Notes: a model not told the origin generated them from the sequence alone. DNA of 64,000 nucleotides from Zea mays (GCF_902167145.1 NC_050096.1:180951825-181015824), one strand, 5' to 3'; shown: positions 1-11,085, counted from the stretch's first letter. A program made the numbers and translations.

Positions 1-783
1 ACTGATCTTGCGCTTACGATCCTCCATCTCCTTACGCTTCCTCTCTGTCATGATTGCTCTATCAATCAGGTGCTGGAATGTCGGGAAGGTGTGATTCATC
101 AGTTGATACTGCAGAGGGTCAACCAAGCCTCTCAGGAAACGGTACTGTCGCTTGGCGTCGGTGTTGACATCTTCAGGAGCATAGCGAGACAATTGCAGAA
201 ACCTGTCCCGGTACTCACTGACAGACGATGGCCCTTGCTTGAGAGCCAGGAACTCCTCCTTCTTCACAGTCATCAGACCTGCGGGAACATGGTACTGACG
301 AAAGCTACCTCTGAACTCTTCCCAGGTGATGGCGTCAGGATGGGCATGGGTGGCGAGGTAAGACTCCCACCATGACTGGGCTGCTCCTCTCAACAGACGG
401 GGACCATACAGGACTTTCTCCCTATCATCGCACTGAGCGGTATGCAACTCCCGCTCCACAGTGCGCAGCCAGTCTTCAGCATCCATGGGGTCAGAAGAAT
501 GAGCGAACGTTGGTGGATGACCTCTCATGAATTCAGCATGCTTGTCTCTGGGCATCTGAGGCATCTGAGGCTGAGGTGGGGCCTGCTGCTGTTGCTGCTG
601 CTGCTGCTGAATGGCGGCCAAAGTCTGACCAATGACTTGAACTGCCTGAGTCTGCATCAGAAACATCTGCTCGATGGACATCGGGGGCAGGGGCGGCAGG
701 TGCTGCTGCTGGGGCACCTCATCCTATTGAGCGGCTCGCTCCTGCTGAGCACGCCTTCCTCCTCTGCGCCTGTTCTCTGACAT
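1..783 (-). pseudogene. gag: Element A gag, partial, one in-frame stop
   Basis: Ty3/gypsy capsid protein, which would package element RNA in cytoplasmic particles. The likely start is ATG at 783, just after CTGCAG (a splice-acceptor-like sequence); it gives MSENRRRGG, then a TAG at 726-724 where a Gln is expected. From 723 to base 1 the frame is fully open: a Gln/Pro-rich stretch with a CAG/CAA run (about 585-615), then the conserved gag segment including DPMDAEDWL, AAQSWWESY, ITWEEFRGSF, SVSEYRDRFLQLSRYAP and KRQYRFLRGL. The single stop follows the pattern CAG to TAG. Alternatively translation starts at the Met at 679, after the stop. Zinc knuckle and pol lie beyond the edge. Confidence 0.85.
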
Positions 784-1186
784 CTGCAGAATGCAACCAC
801 ACATCAGAACTGATCTGGCAAATCTTGCAGCATAAGAAAAGAGTATAGAATTCTCCAACAGCACTGAACAGATGAGCATCTTCACTGATCTCCAACACAG
901 ACCACACAGCTTCTCAGATAAAGAGGAAAGTGGAATAAAAGGTTTCCCAACTATATAACTAACTCCATTAACATAATAGGTAAACCAAAATGTAGGGGAT
1001 ACCCACACTCTGGTGACAGTCATTACAAAGATCCAAACCAAACATAGTTCATCATGACAAACATAGATGCACAGGATATAGCAAACTACCCTGTCTAACT
1101 GAGACTAACTAAGACCGAGACTAACGCTAAGACTGAAGCTTCTACGTATGTTTTTCGTATTAATTACAAGGTCCAACTCTAACGAA
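784..1186 (-). other. Spacer between extra ORF and gag of element A, intron-like at its 3' end
   Basis: About 400 bases with no credible coding frame. On the minus strand it ends in TTCTGCAG directly before the gag ATG, the form of a plant 3' splice site. A matching donor near the end of the extra ORF is not clear; a GTAATTAAT about 30 bases after its stop is one possibility. Splicing of the extra ORF or leader to gag is inference only. Confidence 0.35.
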
Positions 1187-2200
1187 CTATGGTTCTAGAG
1201 TTATCTTGGTCTTGCAGTCGGGATTGCCATAAGACTGGTGTCCACGCTGAGGTGAGCGGTACGGGTGCTGAGTCCCGACGGGAGCGGGGGAACCACCATC
1301 CAGGTGACGACGTTCCGCGCGCTCAGCCCGCAGCAGGGCGATCTCAGCACGAGCCCTACTCAGCTCGTCTAATGCATGGTCCAGCTCCGTGTTTAGCACG
1401 GCGGCTAGGTTGACTGTGCTGCTCAACCTAGGATTGCCCTCACCGACAGGTGAGACAATCACGCCTCCTGTGCTGCCAGATGGACGGCGGGGGTAATACT
1501 TCAGGTCAAGACCATAAGCTGCCCCACCGAAAACCGAGCAGTAGTGCGAAAGCGCACGCCGTGCAGCATCTTGCATGGCTGCCTCAGCTGAGTCCCGCTC
1601 AGAGATAGAATAGTGCTCTGAGCAGGCCTCCGCACCCTGGAGACTGTTCTCCGGGCAGCGCACCAAGCAGGTTGCCTCCCAGCGGTCCGGGTAGACCCCG
1701 CGACTATGCTGGTAGACCACACAGCGATACTCGACGGACCAAGTATGTCGGTCAAATGCCCGACGTAGCAGGGTGTCGAGCGCATCGTGGAAGTGACACC
1801 CGCGAGCAGCGTCGCGAGTGATGGGTCGAGCAACCCATCCTTCCGGCTCATGGTTAGCAGAGAAGTCGGTGTCGTGGCTCGAGCTATCGTCGCCACCTCC
1901 GTCGTCTGGGTCTCCTCCAGCAGCTACTCCAGAAGCTGGGACGCCCAGTGGTGGTGCAGGGGGCGCCTCCAGAGGAAGCACAGGGGAGCAGCTCCTCACA
2001 GACTCTATCTCCTGTTGGAGCGAGAAAGAAGAGCCCTGCTGCTCCTGTCGTCGACGCTCCTGCTCCTCACGCAGGCGGTGGTGCAGTCTCTCCAAGTGGC
2101 TGGACTGTCCGGCCACGGGACGGCGAAGCGGACGCTCAGCAAGGCGGGAGGGTAAGAAGGGGATGACTGACTTTCGTGCAGTGTGTCTAAGTCGAGCCAT
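1187..2200 (-). CDS. Extra ORF upstream of gag in element A (337 aa, unknown function)
   Basis: Uninterrupted 337-codon frame starting with ATG at 2200, about 240 bases after the PBS and before gag, in the sense direction of the element. I do not recognise a named family. Visible features: a basic N-terminus (MARLRHTARK), a charged region rich in Arg/Gln/Glu likely to be helical (residues about 35-70), an acidic low-complexity stretch (GGDPDDGGGDD, about 95-110), a folded-looking middle (about 120-240) with SVEYRCVVY, a Trp, and ERDSAEAAMQDAARRALSHY, and a C-terminal heptad-like segment (LDELSRARAEIALLRAERAE, about 275-295). The middle resembles a double-stranded RNA-binding fold in layout (beta strands, then an Ala-rich helix), but that is only a guess. 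Its open frame beside a gag with a stop suggests either chance or recent selection. Confidence 0.6.
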   Translation of the reverse strand: MARLRHTARKSVIPFLPSRLAERPLRRPVAGQSSHLERLHHRLREEQERRRQEQQGSSFSLQQEIESVRSCSPVLPLEAPPAPPLGVPASGVAAGGDPDDGGGDDSSSHDTDFSANHEPEGWVARPITRDAARGCHFHDALDTLLRRAFDRHTWSVEYRCVVYQHSRGVYPDRWEATCLVRCPENSLQGAEACSEHYSISERDSAEAAMQDAARRALSHYCSVFGGAAYGLDLKYYPRRPSGSTGGVIVSPVGEGNPRLSSTVNLAAVLNTELDHALDELSRARAEIALLRAERAERRHLDGGSPAPVGTQHPYRSPQRGHQSYGNPDCKTKITLEP

Positions 2201-2441
2201 CTACAAAAGACATCGCAAGCAAAAGGGTGAGAACAGAATTAATATGACCAGCAAGTAATGAATCATAAGTAAATGAAGGATTAGAATAAAACACAATTTT
2301 TTAGCAAGGTATAATATATAGTAGAACATAGGTTTGGTCGGTATGACCAACTTTTGAAGGGATATCAAAGTCAAGGCAGGGACAGAGGTCTATAGTCCTT
2401 AGAACGACCATTCTACTCTAGGTTAGCGGTCCTACAGTCAG

Positions 2442-2458
2442 CACGGCTTTGATACCAC
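2442..2458 (-). other. Primer binding site of element A
   Basis: The minus strand reads TGGTATCAAAGCCGTGC a few bases inside the LTR end, the usual complement to the 3' end of initiator tRNA-Met used by chromoviruses. This fixes the element's orientation. Confidence 0.85.
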
Positions 2459-2717
2459 TTATGTCACACCCGGTTTTAGAAGGCAAACCGAATGCGAACC
2501 ATGTACGTGCCAGGATCAGTTATTCACGTACACAGCAGTTACATAACATGGACATCATCACACAGTGCTCAAAATAGTATTAATAAGGGAAATAGTCGAT
2601 TACATCATACGTCTGAGACGTCCATATAGTCCTTACAATAAATCAAAGTGCGGAAAAGAAACGTAGATAACCGCGGCCTTCACAGGCAGCCGACTGGGGG
2701 TTGCCGCTAACCCACAC

Positions 2718-2803
2718 CTAGAACTCGTCGTAATCTTGGAACTCCTGGAAGTCTCCTTCCATGGCTTCATCTTCGCCTGAGCAGTGGTTGCAATGCTGAC
2801 AAC
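2718..2803 (-). other. Short acidic exon-like frame in the LTR of element A
   Basis: After a pyrimidine-rich tract ending in CCCTAG, the sequence begins GT and reads CQHCNHCSGEDEAMEGDFQ..., ending in DEF and a TAG stop. Comparable acceptor-plus-exon arrangements lie at equivalent places in solo LTRs H (28409-28530) and K (33164-33231), all beginning with GT and open in the same phase. Confidence 0.45.
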
Positions 2804-4249
2804 CTAGGGATGGGGGGGGGGTTTGGTGTGTAGAGCAAGGGTGAGTACACATCAACATACTCAGCAAGTATCCTGTTTGGCTGTAGTGGACTAGCTTTAT
2901 GTGGGGATAAGTCAAGCAGTTGCTTTTAGTTGGTCAGATTATTACTTACTAGTAGAAAGCCAAGTTTTAGTATTAACCCAAGTTATTAACCCAAACGTAC
3001 TCCTTTCCAAACGGAAAGAGTACCACTTACCAGCACCATAGTCATAACCAAAACCATCAATCTCATAACCACCTGTACCAAAGTATCTCTGATCAAGTAC
3101 CACTAATCACTGGAGCTCCCTTGGCCGCTCATAACCGCGAGCACGGCTGATATATCAGTTTTCAAACACTCTGCAGAGGTTGTGCACTTTACCCACAAGC
3201 CGTGATTCCCATTCTGCCCGGAGAGAGCTACTCCCCATTGACCACTACCTAGGTGGCCTAGCAGGGCATCACTACGTAGCCTTTACAAAGATTCCCCAGG
3301 GCTGTAGCCACCCGTTAGGTTTCCTAAATGTACCGCACTCCTCCCCAAGGGACAAATCAACCTTGGCAGAGCGAGCCGCATACACCGAGCCCCATTGACG
3401 GCACGACGGCTAAGTGATCTACACCCCGGATCCTCTAATTATTCAGCTAAGGGCACCCCATTCCACCCTCATGGTTGCACTGTTTTCCCGGACGGTCATC
3501 CATAGAACAGGTCCTTACGGAGAGGCACTCGAGAAACCGCTCGAGCCCCCTTAAAGCCACAAGTACAACATCATAATAAGAGAAGGGAAAACAGCGTATC
3601 ATAGATAATCTCATCATGTTCATTGATTAGAGTTAAGCAATAGCATAAAGCTAGGTAATAATAATCCAACCCAAATAGGTAATCAAGGACATGGATAACA
3701 AAAGCTAGTCAATCCTTAGGTATAAATGTGTAAAGCGGGAGGTGAATTAAAGAATGAATAGGACAGAGATAGGTCAAAGGACACTTGCCTCCACCAACCG
3801 ACTGCTGCTCAGGGGCTTCTCCTGCGAGTTCCTCGGGCTCTTCGACCGGATCGTTCTCTATGCGATCGCAAGCATACATACATTCATCCATTCAAATTGG
3901 GAAACAAACAGTACATCATACAAGGGAACAAATAAAGTAAATATGCATCAAGTATGACATTCGATATCGCATTCATTACGGTTAGAAAGAAACGGGAAAG
4001 GGTATCGCGGGGGGGGGGGGGGTTAAAGCTTATGCACTAATGATTAGTTACAATTGGTTCTAACAAAAGAATTTAGTTATATGCACTAATGGAAACCTAG
4101 TCATTTTTAGTTGATCAACATTGAACTGGATAAACAATTGATTATATGAATCAACTAGCGTAACGAAATTCTAAATTAAATTTCCTATTTCAATAACATG
4201 AACAATGATTAGCCTGCCTAAAATAAAATAAATAAAAGGACATAAACTG

Positions 4250-4840
4250 AAATAAAATAAAATAAAATAAAATAAAAAATAAAAAAACAGGGGGGGCGGT
4301 TGAACCGGCCTGGGGCAGGGGCGGGGGGCGGCCGAGCTGGGGCGGCTGGGCGCGCAGGGGGCGGCCGAGCTGGGCGGCCGAACCGGCAGGGGCGCGGGGC
4401 AGGGGGGCGGCCGAACCGGCGGGGCGGGGCAGGGGGCGGCCGAGCCGGCGGGGGCACGTGGCAGGGGGGCAGCCGAACCGACCAAGGGCGGCGGCGGCCG
4501 AGCCGGCCAGGGGGCGGCCGAGCTGGGTAGGGGGAAGGGGAGGGGAGATGGGGGAGGGAGGAGAGGGGGAGGGGGACCTCACCGGGGACGGGGACGGGGC
4601 GGCCGAGCTGCAGGGGGCGACGGCTAGGGCAGGGGGGCGGCGGCTGGGGTGGGGAAGAGAGAATGAGAGGGAGGGAGAGGGATTAGGGGGAATTGGGGGG
4701 AAAAGGGAGGGGGCGGCTGGGCCAACTGGGCCCAAAGGGGCGCGCGGGGGGGGGGGGGGGGGGGGGGGGCGGCTGGGCCGGCCGGGGCGGCCCACGGCGC
4801 GGGAGAGAGACAGAGGAGGAGAGAGAGAAAGAAAAAGAAA
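4250..4840. repeat. Low-complexity AAAAT tract and GC-rich block in A's LTR
   Basis: An (AAAAT)n tract at about 4250-4290 is followed by about 500 bases of G-rich plus strand with recurring GGCGGCCGAGC / GGCGGCCGAACCGG units, a 23-base G run (4747-4769) and a GA-rich tract (4800-4850). Pro/Arg- or Gly-rich frames across it are composition artefacts. Confidence 0.85.
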
Positions 4841-5117
4841 AAGAAAGAAAAGGTTTTTCTCCTTTTCGAAATCCGATCTTCCTAAATGAATGCACTTACA
4901 TCTCTAAGCAATCAAAGAATGCATAGTTCGGCATGGTGCATCAAACAACATAAAGTAATTTAGGGTTTTTCTTTACACGGGAATTCCAAGCCAAACTCCG
5001 TTATAACTTTGGAAAAGATCAAGGTTTAGCGAGGGAATGAGAAAAAGAAAAGGGTAACGCCTGAATTTGGTGAAAGAAAAGACGAAAAAATTCTACCCCC
5101 AAATTCAGGGCGTTACA

Positions 5118-5760
5118 CCCGAGCTGACTCGGGCCACGGGGAACAAGACCGGCGTCCCATCTGGATCGCTCCGCCAGATAGGCAATGATGGCACCCCGCA
5201 TACTCTGTGACGACGGTGGCTCTCAGCCCCCTTACGGAAGCAAGAGGACGTCAGCAAGGACTCAACAGCTCCGACAGCTGTCCCTCCGCCAGGCTCCATC
5301 GCTCCTCCGACGGCCACGACATCACACCAGCTGGGTGCCAAAATCTCTCCGGCTACCACGACGGCATGTACTTAGGGCGCTAGCTCTCCTCCGCTAGACA
5401 CGTAGCACTCTGCTACACCCCCCATTGTACACCTGGATCCTCTCCTTACGCCTATAAAAGGAAGGACCAGGGCCCTCTTAGAGAGGGTTGGCCGCGCGGG
5501 GACAAGGACGAGACACGCGCTCGCTTGAAGCCGCTCGCTCCCTCTCCCGCGTGGACGCTTGTAACCCCCTACTGCAAGTGCACCCGACCTGGGCGCGGGA
5601 CGAACACGAAGGCCGCGGGATTCCCACCTCTCTCACGCCGGTTTCCGGCCACCTCGCTTCCCCCCTTCACGCTCGGCCTCGCGCTCGACCCATCTGGGCT
5701 GGGGCACGCGACGACATTCACTCGTCGGCCTAGGGACCCCCCGGTCTCGAAACGCCGACA
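5118..5760 (+). repeat. 5' LTR of element B, right part only
   Basis: Matches 24896-25524 of the 3' LTR with scattered substitutions and a few small indels, and ends GCCGACA right before the PBS. The U3 part lies beyond element A, outside the window. It includes a TATA box (TATAAAAG, 5453-5460), so transcription should start near 5485. Confidence 0.92.
5453..5460 (+). promoter_or_regulatory. TATA box of B's 5' LTR
   Basis: TATAAAAG in CCTATAAAAGGAAGG, repeated at 25229-25236 in the 3' LTR. Standard position in U3 before the R region. Confidence 0.7.
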
Positions 5761-5780
5761 GTTGGCGCGCCAGGTAGGGG
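5761..5780 (+). other. Primer binding site of element B
   Basis: GTTGGCGCGCCAGGTAGGGG directly follows the LTR end. This PBS form is typical of RIRE2/Retrosat2-like Tat elements in grasses. Confidence 0.8.
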
Positions 5781-5820
5781 CCTGCTGTGTGCTGACGAAC
5801 AGCTTCCCGTCAAGCTCCAG

Positions 5821-8270
5821 ATGGGCAGTCTCCAGCAACCTCTCCAACCCGGGACGGTGCTCCGTTTCGGGAGTCTTGAGTTCGTGTCCCTCGACGGCAG
5901 CTACGACATGATACTCCTTCCACCGCCGTGCGACAATGACAATGGCGGCCGACAGCCAGCCCGCCGGCGGCGGAATCGACGACGTCTTCCCCGCGTGGTG
6001 GAAGAACAACATTCGAGCTCACCCCGTACTCTCCCCCGCTGACGGAGGAGGAGGCGGGGCAACCAAGGCCAAGCAGGAGGCAGCGCCTCGTCGGCTGTCG
6101 AGCGAGTCGACGGCGCCAGCACCCCAACGGGGGGTGCACCGGGCATCGACCCCACGCTTGAGACGAAGACGAGCGCCGTCTCCCCGCAACACGCCGATTC
6201 CGGGCAAACGGACGACGCCAGCGCGCTCGCGAAAGGCTTGCTGGACGTCACCCTTGTACCTGAGACGATGGTGCAGTCAGTCCCCGACGTGACCTCATCG
6301 CCGCCCGTCGACCAAGAGGTACCGACCGATTCCCATCCCACGTCTTTCGGATTCGGCCTCGACCCGCCTAGCGGCTTCGCTTTGGCGGGTGCTCTCATAG
6401 AGGCGAGTCCAAACCCTCTGGGGTTTCGTATGCGGTCACCTTGGGACCGGCTGACGGACGTCTCGACCTACGGGCCCTCTGGGTCCGAGGAAGACGACGA
6501 GCCCAGCTTCTGTTGGGATTTCTCTGGACTTGGCAACCCTAGTGCCATGCGGGACTTCATGACCGCATGCGACTACTGCCTTTCCGACTGTTCCGATGGT
6601 AGCCGTAGCCTCGGCGACGAGGACTGCGGCCCAAGTCGCGAATGCTTCCACGTCGATCTGGGGGGTCCCTCCGAAGGCAACCATCTCGGCATGCCGGAGG
6701 ATGGTGATCTCCCTAGGCCGGTGCCCCGCGTTGACATCCCACGGGAGCTAGCTGTGATCCCCGTTCAGGCGGGGGGCCATGACCCACAGCTCGAGCAAAT
6801 CCGTGGGGTGCAGGCCAGGCTCGACGAGGGAGCAGGAGCGCTTGAGCCGATCCGCCGGGACGTCGGGCAGGCAGGGGCGGGCCAACCTCCGGCCGGAGAA
6901 ATACGTCATCTGCCCCAGGGCTTCCAGCACCGCATCGTCGGCGACGTCAGGGTCAGGCCGCCACCCGCATCTAGTGGGGTCGGCCAGAACCTGGCGGCAG
7001 CGGCAATGCTTCTCCGCGCGATGCCGGAGCCATCAACCACCGAGGGGCGGTGAATCCAGGGAGAGCTCAAGAATCTCCTGGAAGGCGCTGCGGTCCGACG
7101 GGCCGAGAGCTCCGCCTCCCGAAGGCAGGGGTACCCCTCGGAACCTCATGCCGCGACTTCCCGATTCATGCGGGAAGCCTCGGTCTGCCCCGGGCGCACG
7201 CGCAACACAGCGCCTGCGGCCCCGGGTCGCCTCGGCAACGAGCACCATCACCGCGACCATCGGGCCCACCTCGACGAGAGGGTGCACCGAGGCTACCACC
7301 CCAGGCGTGGGGGACGCTACGACAGCGGGGAGGATCAGAGTCCCTCGCCCGAGCCACCCGGTCCGCAGGCCTTCAGCCGGGCCATACGACGGGCGCCGTT
7401 CACGACCCGGTTCCGACCCCCGACTACTATCACGAAGTACTCGGGGGAGACGAGACCGGAACTGTGGCTCGCGGACTACCGTCTGGCCTGTCAACTGGGT
7501 GGAACGGACGATGACAACCTCATCATCCGCAACCTCCCCCTGTTCCTCTCCGGGGCAGATCTCCAACTGGGACGACCTGGTCCAAGCTTTTGCCGGGAAT
7601 TTCCAGGGCACATACGTGCGCCCTGGGAATTCCTGGGACCTTCGAAGCTGCCGACAGCAGCCGAGAGAGTCTCTCCGGGACTACATCCGGCGATTCTCGA
7701 AGCAGCGCACCGAGCTGCCCAACATCACCGACTCGGATGTCATCGGCGCGTTCCTCGCTGGCACCACCTGCCGCGACCTGGTGAGCAAGCTGGGTCGCAA
7801 GACCCCCACTAGGGCGAGCGAGCTGATGGACATCGCCACCAAGTTCGCCTCCGGCCAGGAGGCGGTCGAGGCTATCTTCCGAAAGGACAAGCAGCCCCAG
7901 GGCCGCCCATCGGAAGATGCCCCCGAGGCGTCAACTCAGCGTGGCGCCAAGAAGAAGGGCAAGAAGAAGTCGCAAGCGAAACACGACGCCACCGACGCGG
8001 ACCTTGTCGCCGCCGCCGAGTACAAGAACCCTCGGAAGCCCCCCGGAGGTGCCAACCTTTTCGACAAGATGCTTAAGGAGCCGTGCCCCTATCACCAGGG
8101 GCCCGTCAAGCACACCCTTGAGGAGTGCGTCATGCTTCGGCGCCACTTCCACAGGGCCGGGCCACCCGCGGAGGGTGGCAGGGCCCGCGACGATGACAAG
8201 AAGGAAGATCACCAGGCAGGAGAGTTCCCCAAGGTCCACGACTGCTTCATGATCTACGGTGGGAAAGCGG
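5821..8270 (+). pseudogene. gag: Element B gag, frameshifted
   Basis: Gag is spread over three frames: pieces at 5936-6060 (GIDDVFPAWWKNN), 6238-7053 (acidic N-terminal region), 7168-7560 (FTTRFRPPTTITKYSGETRPELWLADYRLACQLGGTDD, shown in parts) and about 7555 onward (RESLRDYIRRFSKQRTELPN, then SDVIGAFLAGTTCRDLVSKL). The last two are the conserved capsid core. A Lys-rich linker (AKKKGKKKSQAK) precedes a knuckle CPYHQGPVKHTLEEC, i.e. C-X2-H-X5-H-X4-C instead of the canonical C-X2-C-X4-H-X4-C. At least two frame changes (about 7060-7170 and 7555) inactivate it. Confidence 0.82.
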
Positions 8271-9034
8271 CGAATGCCTCGGCTCGGCACCGCAAGCAAG
8301 AGCGCCGGGAGGTCTGTTCGGTGAAGGTGGCGGCGCCAGTCTACCTAGACTGGTCCGACAAGCCCATCACCTTCGACCAAGCCGACCACCCCGACCATGT
8401 GCCGAGCCCGGGGAAATACCCGCTCGTCGTCGACCCCATCATCGGCGACGTCAGGCTCACCAAGGTCCTCATGGACGGAGGCAGCAGCCTCAACATCATC
8501 TACGCCGAGACCCTCGGGCTCCTGCGTGTCGATCTGTCCTCCGTCCGGGCAGGCGCCGCGCCCTTCCATGGGATCATTCCCGGGAAGCGTGTCCAGCCCC
8601 TCGGACAGCTCGACCTTCCCGTCTGCTTCGGAACACCCTCCAACTTCTGAAGGGAGACCCTGACGTTCGAGGTGGTCGGGTTCCGAGGAACCTACCACGC
8701 GGTACTGGGGAGGCCATGCTACGCGAAGTTCATGGTCGTCCCCAACTACACCTACCTGAAGCTCAAGATGCCGGGCCCCAACGGGGTCATCACCGTCGGC
8801 CCCACGTACAAACACACGTTCGAATGCGACGTGGAGTGCGTGGAGTACGCCGAGGCCCTCGCCGAGTCCGAGGCCCTCATTGCCGACCTGGAGAGCCTCT
8901 CTAAGGAGGTGCTAGACGTGAAGCGTCATGCCGACAACTTTGAGCCAGTAGAGACGGTTAAGTCCGTCCCCCTCGACCCCAGCAGTGACGCCTCCAAGCA
9001 AGTTCGGATCGGCTCCGAGCTCGGTCCCAAATAG
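8271..9034 (+). pseudogene. pro: Element B aspartic protease region, two in-frame stops
   Basis: Continues in the gag frame. The protease core reads VLMDGGSSLNIIY with an Asp-Gly-Gly-Ser active site variant, followed by LGQLDLPVCFGT. A TGA at 8648-8650 interrupts it (an Arg CGA is likely ancestral), then the frame continues RETLTFEVVGF, YHAVLGRPCYAKFM and KMPGPNGVITVG. A TAG at 9032-9034 stands where a Gln is usual before the RT. Confidence 0.8.
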
Positions 9035-9040
9035 GAAGCA

Positions 9041-10459
9041 GTGCTCATCGACTTTCTCCGCGTGAACGCCGACGTCTTCGCGTGGAGTCCCTCGGACATG
9101 CCCGACATACCGAGGGATGTCGCCGAGCACTCGCTGGACATCCGAGCTGGAGCCCGACCCGTCAAGCAGCCTCTGCGCCGATTCGACGAGGAGAAGCGCA
9201 GAGCCATAGGCGAGGAGATCCACAAGCTAATGGCGGCAGGGTTCATCAAGGAGGTATTCCATCCCGAATGGCTTGCCAACCCTGTGCTTGTGAGAAAGAA
9301 AGGGGGGAAATGGCGGATGTGTGTAGACTACACTGGTCTCAACAAAGCATGTCCGAAGGTTCCCTACCCTCTGCCTCGCATCGACCAAATCGTGGATTCC
9401 ACTGCTGGGTGCGAAACCCTGTCTTTCCTCGATGCCTACTCGGGGTATCACCAAATCAGGACGAAAGAGTCCGACCAGCTCGCGACTTCTTTCATCACAC
9501 CCTTCGGCATGTACTCCTATGTCACCATGCCGTTCGGCTTGAGGAACACGGGCGCGACGTACCAGCGGTGCATGAACCATGTGTTCGGCGAACACATTGG
9601 CCGCACGGTCGAGGCCTACGTCGATGACATCGTAGTCAAGACAAGGAAAGCCTCCTACCTCCTTTCCGACCTTGAAGTTACATTCTGATGTCTCAAGGCG
9701 AAAGGCGTCAAGCTCAATCCCGAGAAGTGTGTCTTCGGGGTGCCCCGAGGCATGCTCTTGGGATTCATCATCTCCGAGCGGGGCATCGAAGCCAACCCGG
9801 AGAAGATCGCAGCCATTACCAGCATGGGGCCCATCAAGGACTTGAAAGGCGTACAAAGGGTCATGGGATGCCTCGCGGCTCTGAGCCGCTTCATCTCACA
9901 CCTCGGCGAAAGAGGTCTACCTCTGTACCGCCTCTTAAGGAAGGCCGAGTGCTTCAGTTGGACCCCTGAGGCTGAGGAAGCCCTCGGGAACCTGAAGGCG
10001 CTCCTCACGAAAGCGCCTATCTTGGTACCCCTAGCTGCCGGAGAAGCCCTCTTGGTCTACGTCGCCGCGACCACTCAGGTGGTTAGCGCCGCGATTGTGG
10101 TCGAGAGGCAAGAGGAGGGGCATGCATTGCCCATTCAGAGGCCAGTCTACTTTGTCAGCGAGGTACTGTCCGAAACCAAGATCCGCTACCCACAAGTTCA
10201 GAAGCTGCTGTACGCGGTGATCCTAACGCGGCGGAAGCTGCGACACTACTTCGAGTCTCATCCGGCAACTGTGGTGTCATCCTTCCCCCTGGGGGAGATC
10301 ATCCAGTGCCGAGAGGCCTCGGGTAGGATTGCAAAGTGGGCGGTGGAAATCATGGGCGAGACAATCTCGTTCGCCCCTCGGAAGGCCATCAAGTCCCAGG
10401 TCTTGGTAGACTTCGTGGCCGAATGGGTCGACACTCAGCTCCCGACAGCTCCGATCTAG
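9041..10459 (+). pseudogene. pol: Element B reverse transcriptase and RNase H, one internal stop
   Basis: Copies element RNA into cDNA and degrades the RNA strand. The RT fingers/palm are clear: WLANPVLVRKKGGKWRMCVD, NKACPKVPYPLPRID, SFLDAYSGYHQI, TSFITPFGMYSY, MPFGLRNTGATYQRCMN and the catalytic EAYVDDIVVK (about 9613-9642). A TGA at 9686-9688 (expected Arg) splits the thumb; reading resumes CLKAKGVKLNPEKCVFGV. The connection/RNase H region follows (ERGLPLYRLLRK, RPVYFVSEVLSETKIRYPQ, ILTRRKLRHYFESH) and ends SQVLVDFVAEW before a TAG at 10457-10459. Confidence 0.9.
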
Positions 10460-10860
10460 CCGGAGCTCTGGACCATGTTCTTCGACGGGTCGCTGATGAA
10501 GACAGGAGCCGGCGCAGGCCTACTCTTCATCTCGCCCCTCGGGAAGCACCTACGCTATGTGCTGCGCCTCCATTTCCCGGCGTCCAACAATGTGGCCGAG
10601 TATGAGGCTCTGGTCAACGGGTTGCAGATCGCCATCGAGCTAGGGGTCCGATGCCTCGACGCTCGTGGTGACTCGTAGCTCATCATCGACCAAGTCATGA
10701 AGAACTCCCACTGCCGCGACCCGAAGATGGAGGCCTACTGCGATGAGGTTCGGCGCCTGGAAGACAAGTTCTACGGGCTCGAGCTTAACCACATCGCTCG
10801 GCGCTACAACGAGACTACAGACGAGCTGGCTAAAATAGCCTTGGGGCGAACAACGGTCCC
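10460..10860 (+). pseudogene. Element B second (archaeal-type) RNase H, one stop
   Basis: After the TAG the frame reads PELWTMFFDGSLMKTGAGAG, then HFPASNNVAEYEALVNGLQIA: the first catalytic Asp and the Glu of an additional RNase H. A TAG at 10676-10678 follows GDS, where SQL is usual; it continues LIIDQVMKNS and ends with RRYNETTDELAKIA. Dual RNase H domains are a known hallmark of Tat elements; the extra one resembles archaeal/plant RNase HI. Confidence 0.82.
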
Positions 10861-10917
10861 CCGGACGTCTTCTCCCGAGATCTGCATCAGCCCTCCGTCA
10901 AGATCGACGACATGCCC

Positions 10918-11085
10918 GAGCCTGAGGCACCCTTGGCCCAGCCCGAGGTACCCTCGGCACAGTCCGAGGCGCCCTCGGCTCGGCCCGAGGCACCCTCGGC
11001 CCAGCCCGAGGTACCCTCGGCACAGTTCGAGGCACCCTCGGCTCGGCTCGAGGCACCCTCGGTTCGGCCCGAGGTACCCTCGGCC
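10918..11085 (+). repeat. Eight 21-bp units encoding a PE(A/V)PSA(Q/R) linker in element B pol
   Basis: Eight tandem 21-bp units such as CCCGAGGTACCCTCGGCACAG encode seven-residue repeats (PEAPLAQ, PEVPSAQ, SEAPSAR, PEAPSAQ...), between the second RNase H and integrase. It is open throughout in the integrase frame, so it is probably a flexible Pro/Ala-rich linker. Confidence 0.9.

Larger units (their letters stand above)
1..5117 (-). mobile_element. Element A: partial del/Tekay-type Ty3/gypsy retrotransposon (gag side and complete 5' LTR)
   Basis: Reading on the minus strand, a 2,656-bp LTR (5117 to 2462, starting TGTAACGCCC and ending GGGTGTGACA) is followed by an initiator-Met-type primer binding site, an extra 337-codon ORF and a gag that runs off the left edge. 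Pol and the 3' LTR are outside the window. LTR size, PBS type and gag style fit the del/Tekay chromovirus clade. The right LTR end abuts sequence matching the 3' LTR of element B at 24896, so A inserted into B's 5' LTR; the predicted target duplication is CCCGA (5118-5122), unverifiable because the other end is missing. Confidence 0.85.
2462..5117 (-). repeat. 5' LTR of element A
   Basis: 2,656-bp LTR with TG...CA ends. It contains the short acidic exon-like frame at 2718-2803, an (AAAAT)n tract near 4250-4290, a very GC-rich block (4289-4800) and a 23-base G run. Part of it (about 3110-3400 on the plus strand) aligns by eye with 28830-29060 in solo LTR H, so the two belong to related families. 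No intact gene. Confidence 0.9.

Noticed and set aside
4171..4926. Pro/Arg- and Gly/Arg-rich frames
   Set aside because: Produced by the GC-rich low-complexity block in A's LTR; present in several frames on both strands.
9227..9856. Long minus-strand frame opposite B RT
   Set aside because: GC-rich shadow of the conserved RT; no independent motif.
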